DNA from: Rheinheimera faecalis
Lineage (GTDB): Bacteria > Pseudomonadota > Gammaproteobacteria > Enterobacterales > Alteromonadaceae
Direction: 5' to 3'
NCBI RefSeq assembly: GCF_021290965.1
Contig: NZ_JAJOYT010000007.1
Location: 124,001-188,000, forward strand
Length of the DNA: 64,000 nucleotides
Below, piece by piece: positions 54,975 through 64,000 of the stretch (positions are counted from its first letter, which is position 1; each line of letters opens with the position of its first letter). The notes beneath the pieces were generated by a model. It saw only the letters and a list, made by a program, of their open reading frames with translations, was not told the DNA's origin and ran no database searches. A program made the translations under genes and the position numbers.

Positions 54975-55814
54975 ATGGCTGAGGAATTACGTTTAGTCTT
55001 GATTGTTTTGGGTGTGTTGGGTATCAGCGCTTTAGCTTTACATGGCTGGTGGACAGTCCGGAAAAATAATAAGGACATCAGCAAATACGATGTAGATGCT
55101 TCTGCAAATTCAGGCCCTAAAGCCGATGGCTTTGATGAGCTGGGGATAGGCCGCAAGCGTGTATTGCAACCGGGTGAAAAGCCGCAACCTAAACCTGCAC
55201 CAACAGTAGCGCCAAAAGCCAATAAATTACGTGAACCAGTGAAGGTGCGTCGTGAGCCTGAATTAAACGAACCGTCGCTGGATATGGGCAGCTTTTCTGC
55301 CACAGACGAGCCTTATGCTGAAGCTGTAGCTGAAGAGCAACAGGCCGCTTACGAAGCTGAAAAAGATCAAAGCGCTCAGGCGCCAGCAAATGAAGTGCTG
55401 ATCCTGTACGTATTGCTGCCGGAAGGTGAAGAAATTAACGGCTCTCTGTTATTGCCTTCATTACTGACCTTAGGTTTTAAATACGGTGAAATGAATATTT
55501 TCCACCGTTTCCAGGACAACGCAGGTTCAGGTGAAGTGCTGTTTTCATTGGCCAATATGTTTAATCCAGGCACCTTCGACTTAGAAGACATGGATAAAAT
55601 GAATACCCGTGGTTTAAGTCTGTTTATGACCTTGCCAGGGCCTGGCGAAGCCTTACAGAACTTCAACCTGATGCACAGTGCAGCGAAAAAACTGGCTGAC
55701 GAATTTGGTGGTCAGGTACTGGATGGTCAGCGCTCAGTGCTGACAGTACAAACAGTGCGGCATTATGTGGAAAAAATCCGTGAATTCCAGCGTCAACGCC
55801 TGATCCACGGTTAA
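54975..55814 (+). CDS. zipA: Cell division protein ZipA
   Basis: ZipA ties FtsZ to the inner membrane at the division site. The 279-residue protein has an N-terminal membrane anchor (LRLVLIVLGVLGISALALHGWW, about 5-26), a charged and Pro-rich linker (about 30-140; PKPAPTVAPK), and the C-terminal FtsZ-binding domain (about 142-275; EVLILYVLLPEG, NIFHRFQDNAGSGEVLFSLAN, LMHSAAKKLADEFGGQVLD). AGAG immediately before the ATG is a weak ribosome binding site; AAGGTAAAAGAG may serve. A terminator follows 18-20 bases downstream. Confidence 0.95.
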   Translation: MAEELRLVLIVLGVLGISALALHGWWTVRKNNKDISKYDVDASANSGPKADGFDELGIGRKRVLQPGEKPQPKPAPTVAPKANKLREPVKVRREPELNEPSLDMGSFSATDEPYAEAVAEEQQAAYEAEKDQSAQAPANEVLILYVLLPEGEEINGSLLLPSLLTLGFKYGEMNIFHRFQDNAGSGEVLFSLANMFNPGTFDLEDMDKMNTRGLSLFMTLPGPGEALQNFNLMHSAAKKLADEFGGQVLDGQRSVLTVQTVRHYVEKIREFQRQRLIHG

Positions 55815-55831
55815 TACAATAATCATATTAA

Positions 55832-55860
55832 AGAGGCCCCGTTTTCGGGGCTTCTCTATT
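55832..55860 (+). terminator. Terminator after zipA
   Basis: AGAGGCCCCG, TTTT loop, CGGGGCTTCTCT, followed by ATTTT. A GC-rich stem with a modest T-run; ligA may therefore have its own promoter, though I could not place one. Confidence 0.7.
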
Positions 55861-55894
55861 TTAGAATTTAAGATTTTAGACTTTAAGTGCCTGA

Positions 55895-57934
<2,040 letters not shown>

Positions 57935-57935
57935 A

Positions 57936-58391
57936 ATGTCACAGTTTTATCCTTTATTGGATAAGTATGGCCTGACCCGGATCCCACTGCGTTTTTACGC
58001 TGTGCTGTTGTTGGTGTTAAGGCCTTATATTCTGTGGATTTTAGTGCTGACTATGCCTGAAGGTGGTGATAAATTACTGGCGGCTGTCTATCCCAAAAGT
58101 AATGATTTTTTAACCGCTTGTCTGATTTGTGCGCCTTTGTTGCTGGTAGTGGCCGCGCTGAGTCAACGCAAAGACAAAGGGAGCCAAGGCTGGTTCAAAT
58201 TATGGCGGCAAAGTCGTTGGATCATGCTGGCTGTAGTTGCCACAGATCTGGTGCATAGTCTGACTCACTTACCCAACTATGTGATGCTGAAGGCGCCCTG
58301 GTTGCTGATATCACCCGTATTGCTGGTGCTTAGCTTGTGGTGGTTGCTGAAGAACCCTGTGATGAAGCAGATTGTCACTGAGTGGCCTTAA
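57936..58391 (+). CDS. DUF2919 family membrane protein
   Basis: A 151-residue protein with about four hydrophobic segments (about 20-42, 58-75, 93-110, 120-140), beginning MSQFYPLLDKYGLTRIPLRFYAVLLLVLRPYILW, the DUF2919 pattern. Function is unknown. It starts one base after the ligA stop and so is co-expressed with ligA. It ends 7 bases from the convergent response-regulator gene, with no visible terminator between them. Confidence 0.82.
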   Translation: MSQFYPLLDKYGLTRIPLRFYAVLLLVLRPYILWILVLTMPEGGDKLLAAVYPKSNDFLTACLICAPLLLVVAALSQRKDKGSQGWFKLWRQSRWIMLAVVATDLVHSLTHLPNYVMLKAPWLLISPVLLVLSLWWLLKNPVMKQIVTEWP

Positions 58392-58398
58392 GCCAGCT

Positions 58399-60015
58399 TT
58401 AAATAGCAATTTTCTGCTGGCTTTGTAGTTGCTGCCAACGTTTTTCCTGCTCTTCATTCAGCTTGGCTTTGGACAGCATAACTTCACATTGCAACCGCAG
58501 TTGTTCGGTTTGAATAGAAGCATCAATATTTTCTGTAGAGCGCAATGACTGTAGCAGGTTTAGCGCTATCCCCACATTACCGGGCATGATATTAAACGCC
58601 TGAATAAAAGCGGTCAGAGCCTGATGCAACTGGCCTCTTTCGTACAGCAGCACTGCGTTGTTGTTAAACTCCCTCGGGCCCATAGGTAAGCTTTCGCGTT
58701 CCTGCTGCTCTTGTTTGAGGTAGGTCAGAAAAACCGGATCTGCGTTTTTCAGCTTGTTGGTATCTTGTGTCAGTTGCCTTAGCAATTCACGGGAACTACT
58801 CAATAAACCCACTTCATGCAAAGCTTTGGCTTTATCAAGAATGTCTTCAGCGCCTTGAGTTACAGGGCTTTTATCCAGAGCCAGTAGCAGCTGTTTAGCT
58901 TTTTCTATCTGGTCTTTTAAATAATAAATCCGCGCCTGCACCACCACTTGCTGCTCTTCTTTGCGCTGATCCGGAAATAACTGCCGCATATTGCTTAGAG
59001 TGTCATAGGCTACTTTGGATAAACGGGTGGTTTGTTCTTCTTCATCGACACTTAAGGCGTAATCAATGGAAGCACGAGCCAGATTCAAATACAGATCAGG
59101 CTGCTCGTAAATAGAAAAACGGGCAAAACGTAGCAGATCTTTGGCCGCCTTAAACTGGTGTTCATAGTCATGAGTTAAGCGTGATAAGTGCATCAGCTTT
59201 TGCTGGCGCATTAAATTACGTGGTGCCATATCTGCGGCTTGCATCAGTTCTGACTGCGCTTTTTTATACATTTGCTGGCGCAGATGTATATCAGATAGCA
59301 AATCTAAAGCTGCCAGTTTCAAATCGGCTTTATATAACAAAGGTTGTAATAGCGATGTGGCTTCGGCGTATCGTTCACGCTGAATCAAACAGCGCGCTAA
59401 TCCCAGTTTGACCCAATGCTGGTTTTCATTGTGGACCAGGCTACTGTAAAACTGCTCGCCTTCAGTCCAGCGACCCGCTTGTTGCAATATCTCGCCTTTG
59501 ATTTTCAGCAGCATGGAATTGTATTTAGGCTGATACCCCTGTTCCAGCCATTGGTCCAGTAGCTTCAGCGCAGGATCAGTCTTTTTTTGATCCATCAGAC
59601 TATACAAAGGTCGGAATAAGTTTTTACGTTGCACTGTGCGGTCAATGCGGGCTTTTAAGTCTTTAATGGCGTAAGGCTTCACCATAAATTCGTCGGGCTG
59701 TAACTCTAAAACGCTGTGCACCAGACTAGGGTCTGTCTCAGCGCTGATAAAAATAAAGCCGGTGCTGTGGCGGAATAAATTACGAGCCTTTAATTCCTGA
59801 TAGAGCTGATAACCATCTTTGCCATTTAAATTAAAGGAGCAGATGATTAAATCAAAGGATTTATCGCGACACTGAGTTAAAGCTATGGCGGAGTTTTCCG
59901 CATAGGTGAAACTGGTGTATCCCAGCGTTTCCAATGCATAACGCAGATAATTCTGAGTTAAAGGCTGTTCATCTACAACCAGTATCTGGATGTCCTTATT
60001 AAGTTTTACTGCCAT
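58399..60015 (-). CDS. Response-regulator-like protein: atypical receiver plus TPR repeats
   Basis: A 538-residue protein with an N-terminal receiver domain (about 10-130) and a helical TPR-rich region (about 140-530). The receiver keeps the acidic pair (VVDEQP), the Ser of FISAET and the Lys of MVKPY, but the expected phosphoacceptor Asp is Ser (FDLIICSFNLNGKDG), so phosphorylation at the usual site should not occur. The TPR part suggests protein-protein interaction, as in VieB-like regulators. The start is uncertain: ATG 60015 is used; a TTG/GTG pair at 60033/60030 is in frame, with no clear ribosome binding site for any. Confidence 0.85.
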   Translation of the reverse strand: MAVKLNKDIQILVVDEQPLTQNYLRYALETLGYTSFTYAENSAIALTQCRDKSFDLIICSFNLNGKDGYQLYQELKARNLFRHSTGFIFISAETDPSLVHSVLELQPDEFMVKPYAIKDLKARIDRTVQRKNLFRPLYSLMDQKKTDPALKLLDQWLEQGYQPKYNSMLLKIKGEILQQAGRWTEGEQFYSSLVHNENQHWVKLGLARCLIQRERYAEATSLLQPLLYKADLKLAALDLLSDIHLRQQMYKKAQSELMQAADMAPRNLMRQQKLMHLSRLTHDYEHQFKAAKDLLRFARFSIYEQPDLYLNLARASIDYALSVDEEEQTTRLSKVAYDTLSNMRQLFPDQRKEEQQVVVQARIYYLKDQIEKAKQLLLALDKSPVTQGAEDILDKAKALHEVGLLSSSRELLRQLTQDTNKLKNADPVFLTYLKQEQQERESLPMGPREFNNNAVLLYERGQLHQALTAFIQAFNIMPGNVGIALNLLQSLRSTENIDASIQTEQLRLQCEVMLSKAKLNEEQEKRWQQLQSQQKIAI

Positions 60016-60216
60016 AAATGAATGAGACACCAATTATCATTTCTATCAAATATAGCCATTAAGCAGGTAAAAAGCTGAGAATTTTTTAAATGAATTCAAT
60101 AGGTAGTGTTTTTCTGAATTAGGAAAATTGAATATAAATGAAAAAGTGGTAAAAATAAAAGGTGTAAGTTTATTTAAAACAATAGGTTAGGTGGTTTTAG
60201 TGTTTTCTGTGAGGAG

Positions 60217-60290
60217 TGGTGGATGCTACTGGGATCGAATTAGCGAGTCTTTGGTTTTGTAAAGAGAGAGATGTTTTTTTATCGAAGGAG
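60217..60290 (-). pseudogene. Decayed tRNA-Val copy
   Basis: The last 23 bases of the tRNA (TTCGATCCCAGTAGCATCCACCA, in two parts TTCGATCCCAG and TAGCATCCACCA) are identical to the intact genes, and an anticodon-like TTTACAAA remains, but the 5' half is lost. It abuts the intact tRNA at 60291-60366 with no spacer. Confidence 0.7.
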
Positions 60291-60366
60291 TGGTGGATGC
60301 TACTGGGATCGAACCAGTGACCCTCGCCTTGTAAGGGCGATGCTCTCCCAGCTGAGCTAAGCATCC
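60291..60366 (-). tRNA. tRNA-Val (UAC)
   Basis: A 76-base cloverleaf beginning GGATGCTTAGCTCAGCTGGG and ending with an encoded CCA. The acceptor stem GGATGC pairs with GCATCC; the anticodon loop CTTACAA has UAC at 34-36; the T-loop is GGTTCGATCCC-like. This is the last intact gene of the array in the direction of transcription. It is identical to the two middle copies. Confidence 0.95.
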
Positions 60367-60407
60367 TGGGCATTCGGTTTTACATCACTTCTAAGAGTAG
60401 AAAGAGA

Positions 60408-60480
60408 TGGTGGATGATACTGGGATTAACCAGCCGCAGCCTCTTCTTTATAAAGGGTGGCGATGCACTCTTTAAAAATA
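60408..60480 (-). pseudogene. Decayed tRNA-Val copy
   Basis: Aligns with the tRNA-Val genes over its whole 3' two-thirds (GCATCGCC, CTTTATAAAG in place of the anticodon arm, TTAATCCCAGTATCATCCACCA in two parts), but the acceptor and D arms no longer pair. It directly abuts the intact gene at 60481-60556, like the other decayed copy. Confidence 0.7.
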
Positions 60481-60556
60481 TGGTGGATGCTACTGGGATC
60501 GAACCAGTGACCCTCGCCTTGTAAGGGCGATGCTCTCCCAGCTGAGCTAAGCATCC
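60481..60556 (-). tRNA. tRNA-Val (UAC)
   Basis: A 76-base tRNA identical to the copies at 60291 and 60595, with UAC anticodon and encoded CCA. A full cloverleaf can be drawn: GGATGC acceptor, AGCTCAGC D arm, TCGCC/GGCGA anticodon stem and CTGG/CCAG T arm. Confidence 0.95.
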
Positions 60557-60594
60557 TGGGTATGCTGTTTATTATGCAATTACATCAGAGATGA

Positions 60595-60670
60595 TGGTGG
60601 ATGCTACTGGGATCGAACCAGTGACCCTCGCCTTGTAAGGGCGATGCTCTCCCAGCTGAGCTAAGCATCC
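60595..60670 (-). tRNA. tRNA-Val (UAC)
   Basis: A 76-base tRNA identical to the two copies downstream in the array, UAC anticodon, CCA encoded. It is separated from the next tRNA by 57 bases on the promoter side and 38 on the other. Confidence 0.95.
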
Positions 60671-60727
60671 TGGGCATAACAACATGACTACAACGATTTA
60701 ATCATCTCTTGGAGAATTTCAAAAAGA

Positions 60728-60803
60728 TGGTGGATGCTACTGGGATCGAACCAGTGACCCCCGCCTTGTAAGGGCGATGCTCTCCCGGCTGAGCTAAGCA
60801 TCC
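60728..60803 (-). tRNA. tRNA-Val (UAC), promoter-proximal variant
   Basis: A 76-base tRNA with two differences from the other three: a D-loop change (GCCGGGAG instead of GCTGGGAG) and a change at the end of the anticodon stem (GGCGG instead of GGCGA, which turns a U-A pair into U-G). Both are compatible with function. It is the first gene after the promoter. E. coli also has a tandem valine tRNA operon divergent from gltX. Confidence 0.95.
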
Positions 60804-60821
60804 ATCGTGTGGTCGGCCGTC

Positions 60822-60849
60822 ATTATAGGGGGCACGGTTTTTGTGTCAA
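60822..60849 (-). promoter_or_regulatory. Consensus promoter of the tRNA-Val operon
   Basis: On the minus strand, TTGACA (60844-60849) and TATAAT (60822-60827) are both perfect consensus, with a 16-base spacer. The discriminator GACGGCC is GC-rich, as in stable RNA promoters subject to stringent control. It lies 18 bases upstream of the first tRNA. Confidence 0.88.
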
Positions 60850-60924
60850 TAATATTTTTAGCTTTGTGAACTGTATGCTTTAAAAGTAAGCAGTTAAATC
60901 TTTTGCTGCATCGCTGCTTCGGCC

Positions 60925-60953
60925 GTGCAATCACTGCCTTGCATTGGTACAAT
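60925..60953 (+). promoter_or_regulatory. Possible gltX promoter
   Basis: GTGCAA (60925-60930), 17-base spacer and TACAAT (60948-60953). The -10 is good, the -35 is poor. It lies 35 bases before the gltX ATG and diverges from the tRNA promoter. Confidence 0.4.
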
Positions 60954-60987
60954 AGCGCCCAATTTTTTGGCCTTCAGTGGATTCATT

Positions 60988-62397
60988 ATGTCTATAGTTA
61001 CTCGTTTCGCGCCAAGCCCTACAGGTTACCTGCATGTTGGTGGCGCCCGTACAGCCTTGTACAGCTGGCTGCATGCACGCAAAACCGGCGGTACTTTTAT
61101 CCTTCGTATTGAAGATACCGATTTAGAGCGTTCTTCGCAGGAGTCTGTGGATGCCATTTTAGAAGGTATGGAATGGTTAGGGCTTGACTATGACGACGGC
61201 CCTTATTACCAAACCAAACGTTTTGATTTATATAAAGAAGTGGTTGCTCAGCTGTTAGCTGAAGGCAAAGCGTACAAATGCTTCTGTACTGTTGAAGAAG
61301 TAGATGCAATGCGTGAAGCGCAAATGGCTGCTGGTGAGAAACCAAAATACAACGGCATGTGGCGTGATCGCACCGACCACCCAACAGACAAGCCTTATAC
61401 TATTCGTTTTAAAAACCCGCTGGATGGCGTAGTGGTGATTGACGATTTAATCAAAGGCCGCATTGAAATTGCCAATGCTGAGCTGGACGATTTAATCATT
61501 GCCCGTAGTGACGGCACTCCAACTTATAACCTGACGGTTGTGGTTGATGACTGGAAAATGGGCATTACTCATGTTATTCGTGGTGATGACCATGTCAACA
61601 ACACACCACGTCAGATGAATATTCTGGCCGCTTTAGGCGCAGAACTGCCGAAATACGCTCACGTGCCTATGATTTTAGGTGACGACGGCAAACGTTTGTC
61701 TAAACGTCATGGCGCTGTAGGTGTAATGCAATACCGTGACAACGGTTTCCTGCCAGAAGCTCTGATCAACTATTTAGTGCGTTTAGGCTGGTCTCATGGC
61801 GATCAGGAAATTTTCAGCAAAGAAGAACTGGTCCAGCTGTTTGACTTAAGCGACTGTAACCGTGCGCCTTCGGCTTTTAACACCGACAAGCTGATTTGGT
61901 TAAACCAGCACTATATGAAAACTCTGTCTCCAGACTATGTTGCTAAACATTTAGCCTGGCATGTGGCCGATCAGAAGCTGGATATCAGCACTGGCCCGGC
62001 GCTGGCTGAACTGGTGAAAGTGCAGGCTGAACGGGTGAAAACCTTAAAAGAGCTGGTTGAAGTCAGCCGTTATTTCTACGAAGACTTCAGCGAGTTTGAA
62101 GAAAACGCTGCGAAAAAACACTTACGTCCTGTAGCCGCAGAACCGCTGGTTGCTGTTCAAACTAAACTGGCAGAGCTGAATGATTGGTCAGTGGAAGCTT
62201 TACACAAAGCCATTAACGATGCTGCTGAAAGCTTAGGTTTAGGCATGGGCAAAGTAGGCATGCCTTTACGTGTGGCCGTGACAGGCGGTGGTAATTCACC
62301 AGCACTGGACGCAACGCTAGCACTGATCGGCAAAGATCGTGTGTTAAAACGCATCAGCATGGCGTTGGAGTACATCAGCAACAGAGCTGGCGAATAA
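60988..62397 (+). CDS. gltX: Glutamate-tRNA ligase
   Basis: A class I aminoacyl-tRNA synthetase of 469 residues that charges tRNA-Glu. The HIGH-type motif is [18 protein letters not shown] (about 7-24), and the KMSKS-type motif is [11 protein letters not shown] (about 233-243). [11 protein letters not shown] and [16 protein letters not shown] lie in the catalytic core; the C-terminal anticodon-binding domain (about 330-469) follows. ATG 60988 gives the family start; 21 codons upstream in the same frame overlap the promoter region and are rejected. Its stop lies one base before ERIC-like copy 3. Confidence 0.97.
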   Translation: MSIVTRFAPSPTGYLHVGGARTALYSWLHARKTGGTFILRIEDTDLERSSQESVDAILEGMEWLGLDYDDGPYYQTKRFDLYKEVVAQLLAEGKAYKCFCTVEEVDAMREAQMAAGEKPKYNGMWRDRTDHPTDKPYTIRFKNPLDGVVVIDDLIKGRIEIANAELDDLIIARSDGTPTYNLTVVVDDWKMGITHVIRGDDHVNNTPRQMNILAALGAELPKYAHVPMILGDDGKRLSKRHGAVGVMQYRDNGFLPEALINYLVRLGWSHGDQEIFSKEELVQLFDLSDCNRAPSAFNTDKLIWLNQHYMKTLSPDYVAKHLAWHVADQKLDISTGPALAELVKVQAERVKTLKELVEVSRYFYEDFSEFEENAAKKHLRPVAAEPLVAVQTKLAELNDWSVEALHKAINDAAESLGLGMGKVGMPLRVAVTGGGNSPALDATLALIGKDRVLKRISMALEYISNRAGE

Positions 62398-62398
62398 A

Positions 62399-62526
62399 TA
62401 TACCCTTCGTACTTGAAGCTGCAGCTTTGTTGACTGCGTGCTCTCGCCCCAGTCACATAGGTAAACTATGCTCCTGGGGTCTCATGCACTTGTCGCCTCG
62501 CTGCAATTCCAATTACTTTGGGTATA
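62399..62526 (+). repeat. ERIC-like intergenic repeat, copy 3 (128 bp)
   Basis: It begins TATACCCTTCGTACTTGAAG and ends CTTTGGGTATA, with the CGCCCCAGTCACATAG and CTATGCTCCTGGGGTCTC core. It is one base longer than copies 1 and 2. It lies one base after the gltX stop, in the same orientation as the others. Confidence 0.85.
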
Positions 62527-62534
62527 AATCGTAG

Positions 62535-62555
62535 GGGCGACCTTTAGGGTCGCCC
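62535..62555 (+). terminator. GC-rich hairpin after ERIC-like copy 3
   Basis: GGGCGACC, TTTAG loop, GGTCGCCC. The 8-bp stem is strong but there is no T-run after it, so a 3'-end stabiliser or Rho-assisted role is possible. Confidence 0.45.
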
Positions 62556-62642
62556 GTCTCGCGTCAAAATCTGCTTCAGCAAGGCTGCATTCATTTGCGG
62601 CTGTCAAAATCGTTTTTATTTTTCTAAGAAGGGTTATACAAC

Positions 62643-63422
62643 ATGCGTTTAGTAGTCGCATTGTCAGCGGTACTGTTATGTTCAGCAGTCTCTGTTCAGG
62701 CACAAGAGTTTCAGAAAAAACACGGCGAAGAAGAAACCATTATTCCGCCTTGGGCTGGTGATGTAGAAGTAGGGGTTGTGCTAAGCCGTGGTAATACCGA
62801 AGCGACAGCAGTTCGAACTAACGCTGAATTAAAACACGAGCTGGAAGATTTCCGGAACAAGTACTTTATCCAGACCTTGTTGCAACGCAATACTCAAACC
62901 AACAGTGCTACAGGTGAAAAAGAAGACAACACCACAGGTCAACGTGTGGGTGTCACAGCGCAAAGTAACTATAAGTTTTTCCGCTCAGACAGCAGTTTGT
63001 TCGGCCGTGCCGCTTATTTAAATGACCGTTTTGGTGCTTTCCGTGAGCAGTCCTCTGTGGCTGTGGGTTATGCCAATAGGTTATACGAAGATGGTCAGAA
63101 CTATTTTGACTTCGAAACCGGTCCCGGTATGGCGTATGACAGACCGTCGGAAGGTGAAAGTAACTCAGGTATGATTTGGTACGCTGCGGGTAACTTTGAG
63201 TATCACTTCTCTGAGACCAGTAAGTTCAAACAAACTCTGGAATACGCTATTTCGTTAGATGGTCATAACACCAGCTACACCAGCCGTAGTGCTATCACAG
63301 CTCAAATCAATAACGAGCTGGCGCTGCGTTTAAGCCTGAATATCAAATATGACTCAGATGTAGGTGTAGATAAGAAAAGCACAGACTCTGAAACCGCAGC
63401 TTCAGTGGTGTATTCGTTCTAA
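62643..63422 (+). CDS. DUF481 family outer-membrane protein
   Basis: A 259-residue protein with a signal peptide (MRLVVALSAVLLCSAVSVQAQ) and a beta-barrel pattern ending in the aromatic AASVVYSF. WAGDVEVGVVLSRGNTEATAVRTNAELKH and the alternating strands through QTNSATGEKEDNTTGQRVGVTAQSNYKFF match DUF481 (YdiY-like salt-induced outer-membrane protein). The function is unknown. GAAGGG precedes the ATG. A terminator follows. Confidence 0.88.
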   Translation: MRLVVALSAVLLCSAVSVQAQEFQKKHGEEETIIPPWAGDVEVGVVLSRGNTEATAVRTNAELKHELEDFRNKYFIQTLLQRNTQTNSATGEKEDNTTGQRVGVTAQSNYKFFRSDSSLFGRAAYLNDRFGAFREQSSVAVGYANRLYEDGQNYFDFETGPGMAYDRPSEGESNSGMIWYAAGNFEYHFSETSKFKQTLEYAISLDGHNTSYTSRSAITAQINNELALRLSLNIKYDSDVGVDKKSTDSETAASVVYSF

Positions 63423-63426
63423 AAAA

Positions 63427-63456
63427 AGGGGGGCTCCTGTGCTCCCCACTTTTTAA
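63427..63456 (+). terminator. Terminator after the DUF481 gene
   Basis: GGGGGGC, TCCTGT loop, GCTCCCC, followed by ACTTTTT. An intrinsic terminator with one bulge, directly after the stop codon. Confidence 0.75.
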
Positions 63457-63623
63457 TTCATGTAAAACTCTTACTCCGGCCTGTCTGTATCGAACTCCAA
63501 ATAATCTATTGACGTCATCTGTTACTCGTTGAAAATCATCTGATTTAAGGTACAAATTAGTTTTTTTTTGTCGCACAGTCAGGTAATCTGTTCCTGCTTT
63601 GACAAAAAAGGAGATGTAAAGCA

Positions 63624-64000
63624 ATGGAAAAATTGATGTTTGCTCTGGTAGGTTTATTTTTTTTGTTCAGTAGTCCCGATGCAGCTGCAACCATATCCAC
63701 TGTTCCAGTGGATAAATACTGTTATATGCTAATTGAAAGTCCACAAAACCATAGTTTCTGCCGTCAATCCTATAATTACGACAGCATTGATGTTTATTTT
63801 AAAGATTTTAATGGTAAGGATGTGAAGGCTGTTGTAAAACGACAATTTCGCAAAACTGCACCTACAGTGCTTATCAATACTCAGTATAGCTTTGAGGGGA
63901 TTTGTGCTGCGGGGGCAAACTGTAATCTGTCGTTTTTTGCTCAGGATACATTAATGGCATTCCGCCGGGCTGTGATTAACAAAGCTTTTTATACCTATAT
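63624..64000 (+). CDS. Secreted protein of unknown function, N-terminal part (3' end outside window)
   Basis: ATG 63624 with AAAAAGGAG upstream opens a frame that continues to the end of the window (125 residues visible). The first 22 residues are a signal peptide (MEKLMFALVGLFFLFSSPDAAA). Four cysteines follow at 33, 46, 94 and 100, and could form two disulfides after export. No domain is recognised in the visible part (SFEGICAAGANCNLSFFAQ). Base composition is a little more AT-rich than its neighbours. Confidence 0.7.
   Translation, partial: MEKLMFALVGLFFLFSSPDAAATISTVPVDKYCYMLIESPQNHSFCRQSYNYDSIDVYFKDFNGKDVKAVVKRQFRKTAPTVLINTQYSFEGICAAGANCNLSFFAQDTLMAFRRAVINKAFYTY

Noticed and set aside
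60217-60803. A tRNA-associated genomic island
   Set aside because: No integrase, direct-repeat-bounded cargo or foreign-looking genes occur beside the array; gltX and the TPR regulator flank it directly.

Overview
The window is chromosomal DNA from a gammaproteobacterium of the Alteromonadales/Chromatiaceae type. A Rheinheimera-like genome is my best guess, from protein style and gene order; no taxonomic marker was tested. Coding density is high, base composition is moderate, and most genes are housekeeping genes in blocks also known from E. coli and its relatives. There is no prophage, CRISPR array, integrase or intact insertion sequence.

Layout. (1) 1-11661, envelope and replication cluster: bamA (3' part), skp, lpxD, fabZ, lpxA, lpxB, rnhB, dnaE, accA, tilS. 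Most junctions overlap or nearly touch, so outer-membrane assembly, lipid A synthesis, fatty-acid synthesis and replication are linked in one long unit. (2) 11774-19061, mixed: a GGDEF protein, a patatin, a DUF3014 protein plus an acyltransferase, the 4.5S SRP RNA with a stable-RNA type promoter, an exported S9 peptidase, a LURP-one protein and two small membrane proteins. (3) 19121-26535, complete histidine operon on the minus strand (hisGDCBHAF-IE), preceded by a 15-residue leader peptide with six histidines and an attenuator terminator. (4) 26756-50581: a neighbourhood whose genes (yoaA, tsaB, slp/yeaY, fadD, rnd, minCDE, ycgL, ycgM, ycgN) are also neighbours in E. coli. It is interrupted by an accessory block (about 29.8-38.2 kb) carrying a TSUP permease, an SDR/DUF2878/chalcone-isomerase-like trio, a TonB-dependent receptor and an alkaline phosphatase with a Pho-box-like site. 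(5) 50643-58391: cysZ, smc, zipA, ligA and a DUF2919 protein (sulfate uptake, chromosome condensation, division, DNA ligation). (6) 58399-64000: a response-regulator-like TPR protein, four intact tRNA-Val(UAC) genes with two decayed copies, gltX, a DUF481 outer-membrane protein and the start of a secreted protein.

I did not find a convincing new multi-gene system. The most unusual material is non-coding or single-gene: three ERIC-like 127-128 bp elements, each sitting at the stop codon of a plus-strand gene; a 72-bp hairpin repeat in three tandem copies; a perfect 27-bp-arm palindrome that shares the GGGGTCAGA motif with another intergenic element; tRNA-Val genes each followed without spacer by a decayed copy; a receiver domain with Ser in place of the phosphorylated Asp; a methyltransferase-fold protein with a signal peptide; a hairpin that appears to cover a ribosome binding site; and a very glutamine-rich SMC.
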